8,348 nt of DNA from NCBI GenBank assembly GCA_021805585.1, contig JAJZEY010000324.1:1-8348 (forward strand), written 5' to 3'. The stretch is from Planctomycetota bacterium (GTDB lineage Bacteria > Planctomycetota > Phycisphaerae > WQYP01). The notes under the pieces were generated by a model. It was not told where the DNA came from and ran no database searches. It worked only from the letters and a program-made list of their open reading frames with translations. The position numbers and the translations under genes are program-made. Below are positions 1 through 5,562 of the stretch, one piece after another (the first letter of the stretch is position 1; the number at the start of each line of letters is the position of its first letter).

Positions 1-49
1 CGTGATTTAAAAAGCAACCGGTCCGCCGGATTACTAACGGAGCCTATTT

Positions 50-640
50 ATGAAACATGTGATTACAGCCCTGGTGATGAACGAACCCGGCGTGCTTGCC
101 CATGTTGCGGGAATGTTCGCCGCACGCGGTTTTAATATTGATTCGCTGGTGGTCGGCCGCACCGAAGACCCCAATCTTTCGCGCATGACCATCGTGACCA
201 TTGCCGACGAACGCACGCTCGACCAGGTGCGCAAGCAATTGGCCAAAATTGTCACCGTGGTAAAGGTGCGGGACTACAAAGATGTTCCGTTTGTTTCACG
301 GGATCTGATGCTGGTGAAAATGCGCAGCACTCCGACCACGCGCGGCGAAATTATTGAACTGACCAATCTTTTCCGCGGCCAGGTGGTGGATGTGGGTGCC
401 AATTCCATTATTGTGCAGATTGCCGGCGAAGAAGAAAAATTTGAAGCCTTTGTGGAGCTTGTTCGCCCCTACGGCATTCTGGAACTTGGCCGCACCGGTG
501 TGGTGGCAATGGCCCGCGGAACCGATTCTCTGCGCAATCCCGGTGCGGAAGATTTTTCGACTGGAAAATCCCAACGGTCAATCATTCCCACCAAACGCCA
601 GCCCACGCAGGAAGAAATTGAAGCCACGCCTCCGGGCTGA
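50..640 (+). CDS. ilvN: Acetolactate synthase small (regulatory) subunit
   Basis: Regulatory subunit of acetolactate synthase, the first common enzyme of branched-chain amino acid synthesis. It activates the catalytic subunit and confers valine feedback inhibition in the cytoplasm. The 196-residue product has an N-terminal ACT domain (about residues 3-76) with the family motifs NEPGVL (N11, G14) and FNIDSL (N29), which in IlvH/IlvN line the valine site, then LSRMTI. The C-terminal domain (about 83-157) starts at RDLMLVK and includes LTNLFRGQVVDV and the RTGVVAMARG block. A polar tail of about 30 residues makes it longer than E. coli IlvH (163 aa). The start is supported by GGAG at 39-42, seven bases before ATG. 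Stops at 3-5 and 8-10 could end an upstream ilvB, but too little is visible to annotate it. It converges with the gene at 655-1110, 14 bases between stops. The choice between ilvN and ilvH as symbol is arbitrary. Confidence 0.96.
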   Translation: MKHVITALVMNEPGVLAHVAGMFAARGFNIDSLVVGRTEDPNLSRMTIVTIADERTLDQVRKQLAKIVTVVKVRDYKDVPFVSRDLMLVKMRSTPTTRGEIIELTNLFRGQVVDVGANSIIVQIAGEEEKFEAFVELVRPYGILELGRTGVVAMARGTDSLRNPGAEDFSTGKSQRSIIPTKRQPTQEEIEATPPG

Positions 641-654
641 TCGGTTCAGTTGAG

Positions 655-1110
655 TCACTTAATGGGCGTTTCCGGATTTTCTTCTCCGGAACGCCCGGCG
701 GAAACGGCTGAGGCTGCGGATACATCGCCGGGTTGATGATGCTTCTGGCTGCGGAACATGCCCGGCAGGTCGCGCCAGGGTACCGCAGCCAGCATTTCCA
801 CCGCGCCGCTACGAATCGCAAAATCGACAAGACGCGCCAGCGGCCGCTTCGGCCCCGCCGACGCCGCTTCACCCGGCGGCTCGCCGACGGTCGAAGTGGT
901 GCGGCTTCCGCGGCGGCCGGCACCCCGTCCGAAAGCCATACCCGCTAAAACCGTGGTGACCAATATTCCGATCGGATGCTTTTTCATCAGGGCTGCCGGT
1001 GCCACCGACTCGCGCAGCTTTTGCCCGACCTGATTCATATCCGCATGGATTTCATCGAGCAGTTGCTCGCGGCGAATTTCCATAGACTTAATTTCAGAGC
1101 GAAGTGTCAT
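655..1110 (-). CDS. Small single-pass membrane protein, DUF3618/YqjK-like position
   Basis: A 151-residue protein of unknown function. Residues 1-42 are charged and probably helical (EIRREQLLDEIHADMNQVGQ), resembling the N-terminal part of DUF3618-type proteins. One hydrophobic segment at about 45-61 (HPIGILVTTVLAGMAFG) follows, then a basic patch (GRGAGRRGSR), a Pro/Gly/Ala-rich linker and a second, amphipathic stretch near 90-120 (LARLVDFAIRSGAVEMLAAV). The start ATG overlaps the TGA of the preceding gene as ATGA, so translation is probably coupled; M10 (1083) is an alternative start. As third gene after YqjD-like and YqjE-like genes it sits where yqjK lies in enterobacteria, but its length and tail differ from E. 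coli YqjK, so I give no symbol. The 3' end of the reading frame lies inside a strong hairpin at 664-696. A role in envelope organisation or stress is inferred from context only. Confidence 0.78.
   Translation of the reverse strand: MTLRSEIKSMEIRREQLLDEIHADMNQVGQKLRESVAPAALMKKHPIGILVTTVLAGMAFGRGAGRRGSRTTSTVGEPPGEAASAGPKRPLARLVDFAIRSGAVEMLAAVPWRDLPGMFRSQKHHQPGDVSAASAVSAGRSGEENPETPIK
664..696. terminator. Shared hairpin at the ilvN / yqjK-like convergence
   Basis: GGGCGT, one bulged T, TCCGGA (664-676) pairs with TCCGGA, ACGCCC (685-696) for 12 base pairs around an 8-base loop. It begins 24 bases after the ilvN stop and covers the last coding codons of the convergent gene. There is no long T-run on the plus strand, and on the minus strand only ATTAA follows, so it may be a 3'-end stabiliser or a weak bidirectional terminator rather than a canonical one. 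Confidence 0.5.
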
Positions 1111-1517
1111 CGGTTAGGTCCTCCATTGGTGGATTTGTCGCGGTGTGATCGCGTGGGGGAACCCATATCGGTTATTCGTCCCGCCGCCAGCCAGAGGCCG
1201 CCGGCAAGAATAAAATGAAACAGCGCAAAAAGCAGAAAAACATCGCGGGCGGGAATGATGCGATCCAGAGATTGAAAAACCGCCAGATACAGGAAGACCA
1301 CGCCGGCCAGCGCCACAAGCACCGCCAGAAAGACCAACCCCATTCGCATTGCCGATGCCTGAAGCGTGGCCAGTATTTTTAAGCCGACAAGTCGGGCTTG
1401 AAGCTCCACCAATTCCAGAATTCCGAGGAGCACGCGGCGGCCTGCGGAGCCGGTGCGCGGTGGATTTTCACCTGGGACACCGGTGGGTGATGCTTCGTTG
1501 CCGGCTGGTTCCTGCAT
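1107..1517 (-). CDS. YqjE-like / putative holin-superfamily (DUF1469) membrane protein
   Basis: A 136-residue small inner-membrane protein matching the architecture of YqjE (E. coli, 134 aa) and the Actinobacteriota/Holin-X 'phage holin family' group. It has a polar Pro/Gly-rich N-terminus (1-26), an amphipathic helix at about 28-52 with the typical ELVELQARLVGLK pattern, a first transmembrane helix at about 58-81, a short loop, a second at about 90-113 (FLLFALFHFILAGGLWLAAG) and a charged C-terminus. The holin label is historical; no lysis gene is near and this is not a phage locus. AAAGG lies six bases before the start codon. It follows the YqjD-like gene after 159 bases and overlaps the next gene by four. 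In E. coli the homologous cluster is linked to stationary phase and stress. The biochemical role is unknown. Confidence 0.82.
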   Translation of the reverse strand: MQEPAGNEASPTGVPGENPPRTGSAGRRVLLGILELVELQARLVGLKILATLQASAMRMGLVFLAVLVALAGVVFLYLAVFQSLDRIIPARDVFLLFALFHFILAGGLWLAAGRITDMGSPTRSHRDKSTNGGPNR

Positions 1518-1585
1518 GGGTCGCCTTTGATAAAACCTGCGACTTTTGGTGCCCTGCCGGGGTGCGGCCTGTCGCTGCGGAAAAT

Positions 1586-1605
1586 CGCCGGCGGGCCACC
1601 CGGCG
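1586..1605 (-). terminator. Possible weak terminator/attenuator between yqjD- and yqjE-like genes
   Basis: In the 159-base gap between two co-directional genes, CGCCGG (1586-1591) and CCGGCG (1600-1605) form a 6-bp G/C stem with an 8-base loop. Read on the minus strand the hairpin is followed directly by ATTTT. The stem is short and the U-tract only four long, so partial termination that lowers expression of the two distal genes is the most I would infer. Confidence 0.3.
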
Positions 1606-1676
1606 CTGCGCCTATCAAGCGACCGACTTTTCGATCAGCCACGATGCTGCGAAAGAATCACCCGCGGTAGGTCTCG

Positions 1677-2009
1677 TCAATCGCGCCCATTGCGAAATCG
1701 CAGCATCATTCCCAACATCACACCCACACCGGCGGCAATCGCTATGGCTTTGTAAGGATTGTGCCGCACGTAGCTGACCGTCGAAACATGCAGATGTTCG
1801 GCCCGATGTTTCAGAGCATCGCTCCCGGTCGCGGCCCAATCCTTTGCGTGGCCGACCAGTTCGGTAGCGCCGGTAACGGCAACCTGTCGTGCCTCGCCGG
1901 CAAGGTCTTTGACGGCTTGCCCTGCCACAACGGCTTTTTGCCTGAGAGCCTCGGTGTGGAGGCCGCTGGAAGCCGCCTTGCTGTCGCCAGTTAACACTGC
2001 ATCAGACAT
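1677..2009 (-). CDS. YqjD/ElaB-type (DUF883) tail-anchored protein
   Basis: A 110-residue protein of the DUF883 family (YqjD, ElaB, YgaM). Residues 1-78 form a hydrophilic Ala-rich segment predicted to be helical or coiled coil (ALRQKAVVAGQAVKDLAGEA; LVGHAKDWAATGSDALKHRA). The C-terminus carries the family signature YVRHNPYKAIAIAAGVGVML, with a single anchor at about 86-103, a GxxxG-like face and a basic end (RFRNGRD). E. coli YqjD is anchored in the inner membrane by this tail and associates with ribosomes in stationary phase; that role here is by homology only. The start is firm: AAAGGAG (complement at 2017-2023) lies seven bases before ATG. It heads the minus-strand trio, transcribed away from the hydrolase gene at 2306. 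Soluble part and length are normal for the family. Confidence 0.85.
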   Translation of the reverse strand: MSDAVLTGDSKAASSGLHTEALRQKAVVAGQAVKDLAGEARQVAVTGATELVGHAKDWAATGSDALKHRAEHLHVSTVSYVRHNPYKAIAIAAGVGVMLGMMLRFRNGRD

Positions 2010-2062
2010 AAAAACACTCCTTTAAAAAAGGATAGACGTACATTTTCAATCACTGCACTGGC

Positions 2063-2077
2063 CGCGATAGGATCGCG
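2063..2077. repeat. Inverted repeat in the leader of the YqjD-like gene
   Basis: CGCGAT-AGG-ATCGCG is a perfect 6-bp inverted repeat with a 3-base centre, 54 bases upstream of the YqjD-like start and between it and the candidate promoter at 2098-2127. It could be a small operator or a leader hairpin. No T-run follows on either strand, so it is not a convincing terminator. Confidence 0.4.
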
Positions 2078-2097
2078 CCATCTTACCCACCTGCAGC

Positions 2098-2127
2098 ATT
2101 CTATGTCACGAATAGGTCCAAAGGCAA
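2098..2127 (-). promoter_or_regulatory. Candidate sigma-70-type promoter for the YqjD-like trio
   Basis: On the minus strand TAGAAT (2103-2098, five of six to the -10 consensus) is preceded after 18 bases by TTGCCT (2127-2122, four of six to the -35 consensus). Transcription would begin near 2091 and give a leader of about 80 bases. The region is divergent between two genes, so a promoter must exist here, but other -10-like strings (for example TAAGAT near 2083) are possible. Confidence 0.35.
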
Positions 2128-2174
2128 ATTTTTCCGCATATTTTAAGGCAAACCTGCCGCAACATGCACACCAT

Positions 2175-2193
2175 CGCACCGTCAAATGGTGCG
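2175..2193. repeat. Inverted repeat between the divergent yqjD-like and hydrolase genes
   Basis: CGCACC (2175-2180) and GGTGCG (2188-2193) form a perfect 6-bp inverted repeat around GTCAAAT. It lies roughly 110 bases upstream of the hydrolase start and 165 bases upstream of the YqjD-like start. The position suits an operator for either gene; there is no terminator-like T-run. Confidence 0.35.
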
Positions 2194-2240
2194 GTGTCAC
2201 GGGCGGGTTTGTTGTGTCGCAAGCGTGAGGGGTGGCGGCA

Positions 2241-2257
2241 GACGCTGCAAAAGCGTC
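2241..2257. repeat. Hairpin in the leader of the hydrolase gene
   Basis: GACGCT (2241-2246) and AGCGTC (2252-2257) pair perfectly across the 5-base loop GCAAA. The element ends 48 bases before the chosen start of the EEP-family gene, so it would lie in its 5' leader or core promoter. It also lies inside an in-frame open extension of that gene, one reason I prefer the downstream start. Confidence 0.35.
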
Positions 2258-2305
2258 GTGATTCCGGTAAAGTCGTATAGCTTTTGGCAAAGGATATGGA
2301 CTTCT

Positions 2306-3073
2306 ATGCGAATTATGAGCTACAACATTTTTGAAGGTGGCATGGGCCGCCTGGATCCCCTTTACGAAGTCATTCGGGCCGAAAATCCGGATGTGGTTCT
2401 GGTTCAGGAGACATGGGACACGCCCATTTTCGAAAAGCTGGCGATTAAGCTGGAAATGCAGATATTTCAGGCTCAAAATCCGCGGAACCCGCGTGGGAAT
2501 GTGGGCATTTTGAGCCGCTTTCCCATTTGCCGCGCCATCAACTTCGGCCCGCTGGATTCGCGGCTTACCCGCGCCGCGGCGCTGGCGACGGTAGCCGGTC
2601 CCACCTTTTCCATCAGCCTGCTGTGTGTGCATCTACACCCGTACCCCACGCCCGCGGATGAAGCCATTCGCCTGCGTGAATTGGATGCCATTCTGGATAT
2701 TGGCCGCAATGGGCCGCCGGAATCGGAGGGGGTCATTATCGGCGGTGATTTTAATTCGGTGCATCCGGATCAGCCGCTGGATACGGCCCGGCTGAGTCCG
2801 AAAAATTATCAGCGAATCATGGCCCAAGGTGGAAACGCACCGCGCCAGGTGGTGAAAACAATGCTGGAAAACGGCTGGCTGGACGCACACACCACCACCC
2901 GCACGCCTGCGGAATGGGATGTCACGTTCACCACCGCGTTCCCTGCGCTGCGGGTGGATTACCTGTTTGTACCAAATACGATGGCCAGTCGCGTGGTTGA
3001 TTGCCGCGTCATAAAAAGTCCGATGGCGCGATTCGCCAGCGATCATTTTCCGATAGTACTGGATTTGCGTTAG
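2306..3073 (+). CDS. Endonuclease/exonuclease/phosphatase (EEP) family metal-dependent hydrolase
   Basis: A 255-residue member of the DNase I/AP-endonuclease/sphingomyelinase fold. All signature blocks are present in order: IMSYNIFEGG (N7), VVLVQETW (catalytic-site E35, metal ligand), GNVGILSRFPI, LLCVHLHPYPT (H109), IIGGDFNSVH (D148, N150), RVDYLFVPN (D218) and ASDHFPIVLDL (D246, H247, the general-acid/base pair). The enzyme should therefore be active on a phosphodiester or phosphomonoester, with Mg2+ likely. The substrate (DNA, phospholipid or small phosphoester) cannot be told from sequence. There is no signal peptide or membrane anchor, so it is probably cytoplasmic. The frame stays open upstream to 2186, but the fold begins at MRIMSYN. 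AAAGGA at 2289-2294 and GGA at 2298-2300 support ATG at 2306; M4 (2315) is an alternative. It is monocistronic and converges with the reductase gene, 13 bases between stops. Confidence 0.9.
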   Translation: MRIMSYNIFEGGMGRLDPLYEVIRAENPDVVLVQETWDTPIFEKLAIKLEMQIFQAQNPRNPRGNVGILSRFPICRAINFGPLDSRLTRAAALATVAGPTFSISLLCVHLHPYPTPADEAIRLRELDAILDIGRNGPPESEGVIIGGDFNSVHPDQPLDTARLSPKNYQRIMAQGGNAPRQVVKTMLENGWLDAHTTTRTPAEWDVTFTTAFPALRVDYLFVPNTMASRVVDCRVIKSPMARFASDHFPIVLDLR

Positions 3074-3086
3074 CCCGCCTTGGCGG

Positions 3087-4841
3087 CTACGCCACATCCG
3101 CCATTTCCGGAATAGTCAGCCACTGGCCCAACTGTTCCGGTGTATTCCGCTGCACAAACTGACGGAAGGTTTCATCGGCATCCACGCGATGCTGTTTGTA
3201 CGCCTCTACAATCTGGCCGATGGCTTTATGAACATATTCGGCTGGAACCTTTTTCAGGGCCAGTTTGGCAAAACCAGCGTCAATTCCCAGTCCGCCACCA
3301 AGCATAATCTGAAAGGCTTCGGTGCCGCGCTTTCCACGAAAATTACAGACCACGCCCATCAGGCCTATGTCAGCAATCTGATATTGCGAACAACTGTTGG
3401 GGCAGCCGGTCACGCTGATCATGATAGGCGAATCGATGCCAACGTTTTCCTCCAGATATTTCAAGATTCCATGGGCACGCTGCTTGGTTTCCACAATTGC
3501 CAGATTGCAGAATTGTGTGCCGGTGCAGGAAATAAGCGTGGATCGCCACATGGGAGCGTGCGGTGCCAGTCCGCCGGCATCAAGTTCCCGCGTCATATCC
3601 TTCACCGAACTGGTCGGAATATTCAGGAAAAGAAGATTCTGCTTGTTGGAAAGAGCCACGCGGGCCTGTTCACCGGCATATTTTTCCGAGAGTTGTGCGG
3701 CCAGTGCCATCTGTTCGGCGGTAATCCGCCCGCGTTCAATCGGCACGCCAATGTACGCCAGGCCGGGCTGCTTTTGCAGGCCCGAACCCAGATGATCGGT
3801 ATGCGGTGCATATTCCGGAGCCACAATATTGTCATCATGTTCCAACTTAAAGCCGATATCCGCTTCCAGATAATCGCGGAATTTTTCCCAGCCCCAATCC
3901 GCAACCAGATACTTCATGCGGGCGCGGGTGCGCTTTTCCCGATAGCCATGATCGCGGAAAATATGAGCGATTCCGCGGCTGACGGCGGCAACCTGCTGGG
4001 GTCGAATAAAAACGCGAAGTCCCTGACCAATGTACGGCTGGCTGGAAAGTCCGCCGCCAACCGTCAGTCCATAGCCGGATTCCTCATGTCCGGTTGACGG
4101 GTTGATGCGGCGCACGCCAAACAGGCCGATATCGTTGATCTGCGGCTGATGGCAATGCAGATGGCAACCGGCGATGGCGGATTTGAATTTCCGCGGCAGA
4201 TTGCTGAATTCACGGTCGCCAAGCAGGAACATCTCGTTGGTTTGTTCCACCACGGCGGAGGCGTCAATAATTTCCGCACTTAAATATCCGGCAAGCGGAC
4301 AGCCGACGACGTTGCGTGGCGTGTCACCGCAGGCGAATTTACTGACCAGACCGACTTTTTCCAGCCGGGGGAGAATATCGGCCAGAGCTTCAATCGTAAG
4401 CCAGTGCAGCTGAAAGCACTGGCGGGTGGTAATATCGGCAAAGCCGCGGCCATATTGGCGGGTCATATCCGCAACCACCGCAAGTTGCCGGGCGGTAAGG
4501 AAACCGTTGGGAATACGGATGCGCAGCATAAAATGGCAGAGGTTCGGCAATTGCTGATAGCAGCCAAACCAGCGGACACGGACAAAATCCTCTTCGGAAA
4601 TTTTTGCGCGGCGAGCCGCACTTAAGCGAACCGCCGGATCGCTGGAATTTGGAATATGCTGGTGATATGTTTCCAGGTCTTTGGGACTTAGAAGCGATTC
4701 CAGCGGCTCGGTGACATCCGCGCGGGCATAGGCAAAAATATTCTCCCAGACATCCAGGCCATCTTTGGCCAGTTTAATCGCCTCTACCTTGTTCAATTTG
4801 CGGCCATCGGCGGCGGTAATGGTACCTGTTTCAGCGGACAT
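3087..4841 (-). CDS. nirA: Ferredoxin-dependent nitrite (or sulfite) reductase, siroheme/4Fe-4S
   Basis: A 584-residue assimilatory reductase that takes six electrons, probably from ferredoxin, to convert nitrite to ammonium (or sulfite to sulfide) in the cytoplasm. It shows the duplicated ferredoxin-like half-domain/siroheme fold: first ferredoxin-like half near 95-155, a siroheme domain from about 165, and the second pair from about 355 and 430. The bridged siroheme and 4Fe-4S ligands are in CTGTQFC (C439, C445) and CPNSC (C480, C484). Anion-binding residues fit the family: R140 (TTRQ), R176 (TPRN), K218 and K220 (LPRKFK). The TGTQFC form favours nitrite reductase over classical sulfite reductases. 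Length suits NirA (about 510-590). GGAG lies seven bases before ATG. It has its own AT-rich promoter with two dyads and is separated by 251 bases from the acetyltransferase upstream. No nitrate reductase, transporter or sulfur gene is adjacent to settle the substrate. Confidence 0.92.
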   Translation of the reverse strand: MSAETGTITAADGRKLNKVEAIKLAKDGLDVWENIFAYARADVTEPLESLLSPKDLETYHQHIPNSSDPAVRLSAARRAKISEEDFVRVRWFGCYQQLPNLCHFMLRIRIPNGFLTARQLAVVADMTRQYGRGFADITTRQCFQLHWLTIEALADILPRLEKVGLVSKFACGDTPRNVVGCPLAGYLSAEIIDASAVVEQTNEMFLLGDREFSNLPRKFKSAIAGCHLHCHQPQINDIGLFGVRRINPSTGHEESGYGLTVGGGLSSQPYIGQGLRVFIRPQQVAAVSRGIAHIFRDHGYREKRTRARMKYLVADWGWEKFRDYLEADIGFKLEHDDNIVAPEYAPHTDHLGSGLQKQPGLAYIGVPIERGRITAEQMALAAQLSEKYAGEQARVALSNKQNLLFLNIPTSSVKDMTRELDAGGLAPHAPMWRSTLISCTGTQFCNLAIVETKQRAHGILKYLEENVGIDSPIMISVTGCPNSCSQYQIADIGLMGVVCNFRGKRGTEAFQIMLGGGLGIDAGFAKLALKKVPAEYVHKAIGQIVEAYKQHRVDADETFRQFVQRNTPEQLGQWLTIPEMADVA

Positions 4842-4873
4842 AAGATTACTCCAGCAACCCTTAAAGTTGAATT

Positions 4874-4890
4874 CCTATTTATTAGATAGG
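4874..4890. promoter_or_regulatory. Proximal operator-like dyad of the nirA gene
   Basis: CCTATTTATTAGATAGG is a 17-bp imperfect palindrome with arms CCTAT/ATAGG, and the symmetry continues into GAATT and AATTC with a one-base offset. It lies 33 bases upstream of the nirA start and downstream of the predicted transcription start, where a bound repressor would block elongation or clear the leader. The same pattern recurs at 4953-4969. Arms and A/T-rich centre resemble sites of dimeric winged-helix regulators such as the Rrf2 family; that attribution is inference. Confidence 0.65.
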
Positions 4891-4915
4891 TAATTCAAAA
4901 GCATCAACGTTAAGC

Positions 4916-4945
4916 ATTATAAGCAATTAACTGCAACAAAAGCAA
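4916..4945 (-). promoter_or_regulatory. nirA promoter
   Basis: A perfect -10 hexamer TATAAT (4921-4916, minus strand) is preceded after 18 bases by TTGCTT (4945-4940), a partial -35 match keeping the TTG. The predicted start is near 4909, giving a leader of about 67 bases. The surrounding 4861-4970 is markedly more A/T-rich than the flanking genes. Two copies of one dyad flank this promoter. Confidence 0.65.
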
Positions 4946-4952
4946 GCGTACT

Positions 4953-4969
4953 CCTACTAATTAAATAGG
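4953..4969. promoter_or_regulatory. Distal operator-like dyad of the nirA gene
   Basis: CCTACTAATTAAATAGG is the second copy of the CCTAY-N7-ATAGG dyad. Its reverse complement, CCTATTTAATTAGTAGG, is nearly the same as the proximal site. It begins eight bases upstream of the -35, a usual place for an activator or for the second site of a looping repressor. Centres of the two sites are 79 bases apart. Confidence 0.6.
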
Positions 4970-5092
4970 AAAATGGCAATCCGGTGCCAGAAGTTGAATG
5001 TAGGGCGCAGCGGGAGCCAACGCAATCGCACTAAAAATTTTCCGCAAAGGTCACGGTAACAAATTGTTTGCCGAAAGTCCGAAATGCCGTCT

Positions 5093-5545
5093 TCATGCTG
5101 TGGACCACCGGTATTCAAACCAGGCGGTGCGGCCGGCTCCGGTGGAACCGTATAGTGCCTGTGCGGTAATGTTGGCCTGTTCCGTGTTCCAGACAAGTTC
5201 AGGGTACCCATGTTCACACGCCCAAGTCCGGCAGTGGTTGATCAATGCCCGCCCGACACCCTGTCCACGAAACGCCGGCAAAGTGTAAAGATCATTCATC
5301 AGGCAGATAGCCATCGCCCGCACCGATGAAAAAGGGAAGTACAGTGTGGCGAAGCCGGCAGGCTGATGAGTCTGGTCACAGGCCAGAAAGATGATTCCGC
5401 AGGCCGGTTTTCGCACAATGCTTCCGAAATGTTCGCGATTCTTATGAGCGTCGGGCACCGCGCGGTAAAAATGCTGATAGTCAGCGATCAGCGGTAATAC
5501 ACGGGGGAGACTGAATTCGGTTACGGTTTCTATTGACACATTCAT
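5093..5545 (-). CDS. GNAT-family N-acetyltransferase
   Basis: A 150-residue acyltransferase of the GNAT fold, expected to transfer an acetyl group from acetyl-CoA to an amine. The acetyl-CoA pyrophosphate loop is clear: LYTLPAFRGQGVGRALI (R93-G94-Q95-G96-V97-G98, the Q/R-x-x-G-x-G/A motif). The preceding beta strand (AICLMNDLYT) and the C-terminal block (ANITAQALYGSTGAGRTAWF, with Y132 at the usual general-acid position) also fit. The substrate is unknown. The frame is open back to 5749, but that stretch is antisense-free overlap with the glycosyltransferase gene and lacks GNAT features; MNVSIETVTEF is the natural N-terminus, with AGGA about 10 bases upstream. It starts 17 bases after the glycosyltransferase stop, so the two are very likely co-transcribed and may act on the same glycan or nucleotide sugar, though that is only inference. 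Confidence 0.88.
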   Translation of the reverse strand: MNVSIETVTEFSLPRVLPLIADYQHFYRAVPDAHKNREHFGSIVRKPACGIIFLACDQTHQPAGFATLYFPFSSVRAMAICLMNDLYTLPAFRGQGVGRALINHCRTWACEHGYPELVWNTEQANITAQALYGSTGAGRTAWFEYRWSTA

Positions 5546-5562
5546 GGTATTTAAGTCCTGAT

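Noticed and set aside
1107..1517. Prophage holin
   Set aside because: The family name contains 'holin', but the neighbours are YqjD-like and YqjK-like genes and no phage lysis or structural gene is present.
1349..1777. Plus-strand frame across the yqjD-yqjE gap
   Set aside because: It runs antisense to two recognisable membrane-protein genes and its Cys/Arg-rich translation looks non-coding.
2186..2305. 40-residue N-terminal extension of the EEP hydrolase in the same open frame
   Set aside because: The extension is Arg/Cys-rich with no signal peptide, crosses inverted repeats, and the family fold starts at MRIMSYN, which has Shine-Dalgarno-like bases before it.
3074..3088. CCGC-CTTG-GCGG between the convergent hydrolase and reductase genes as terminator
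   Set aside because: The stem is only four to five base pairs and no T-run follows on either strand.
3189..4097. Long plus-strand frame (302 codons) opposite nirA
   Set aside because: It is a shadow of the reductase gene; its translation shows no domain and it has no plausible ribosome site.
4996..5092. T-rich run after the acetyltransferase stop (minus strand GGAAAATTTTT) as terminator
   Set aside because: I could not find a stem of useful length directly before the T-run, so termination here is unproven.
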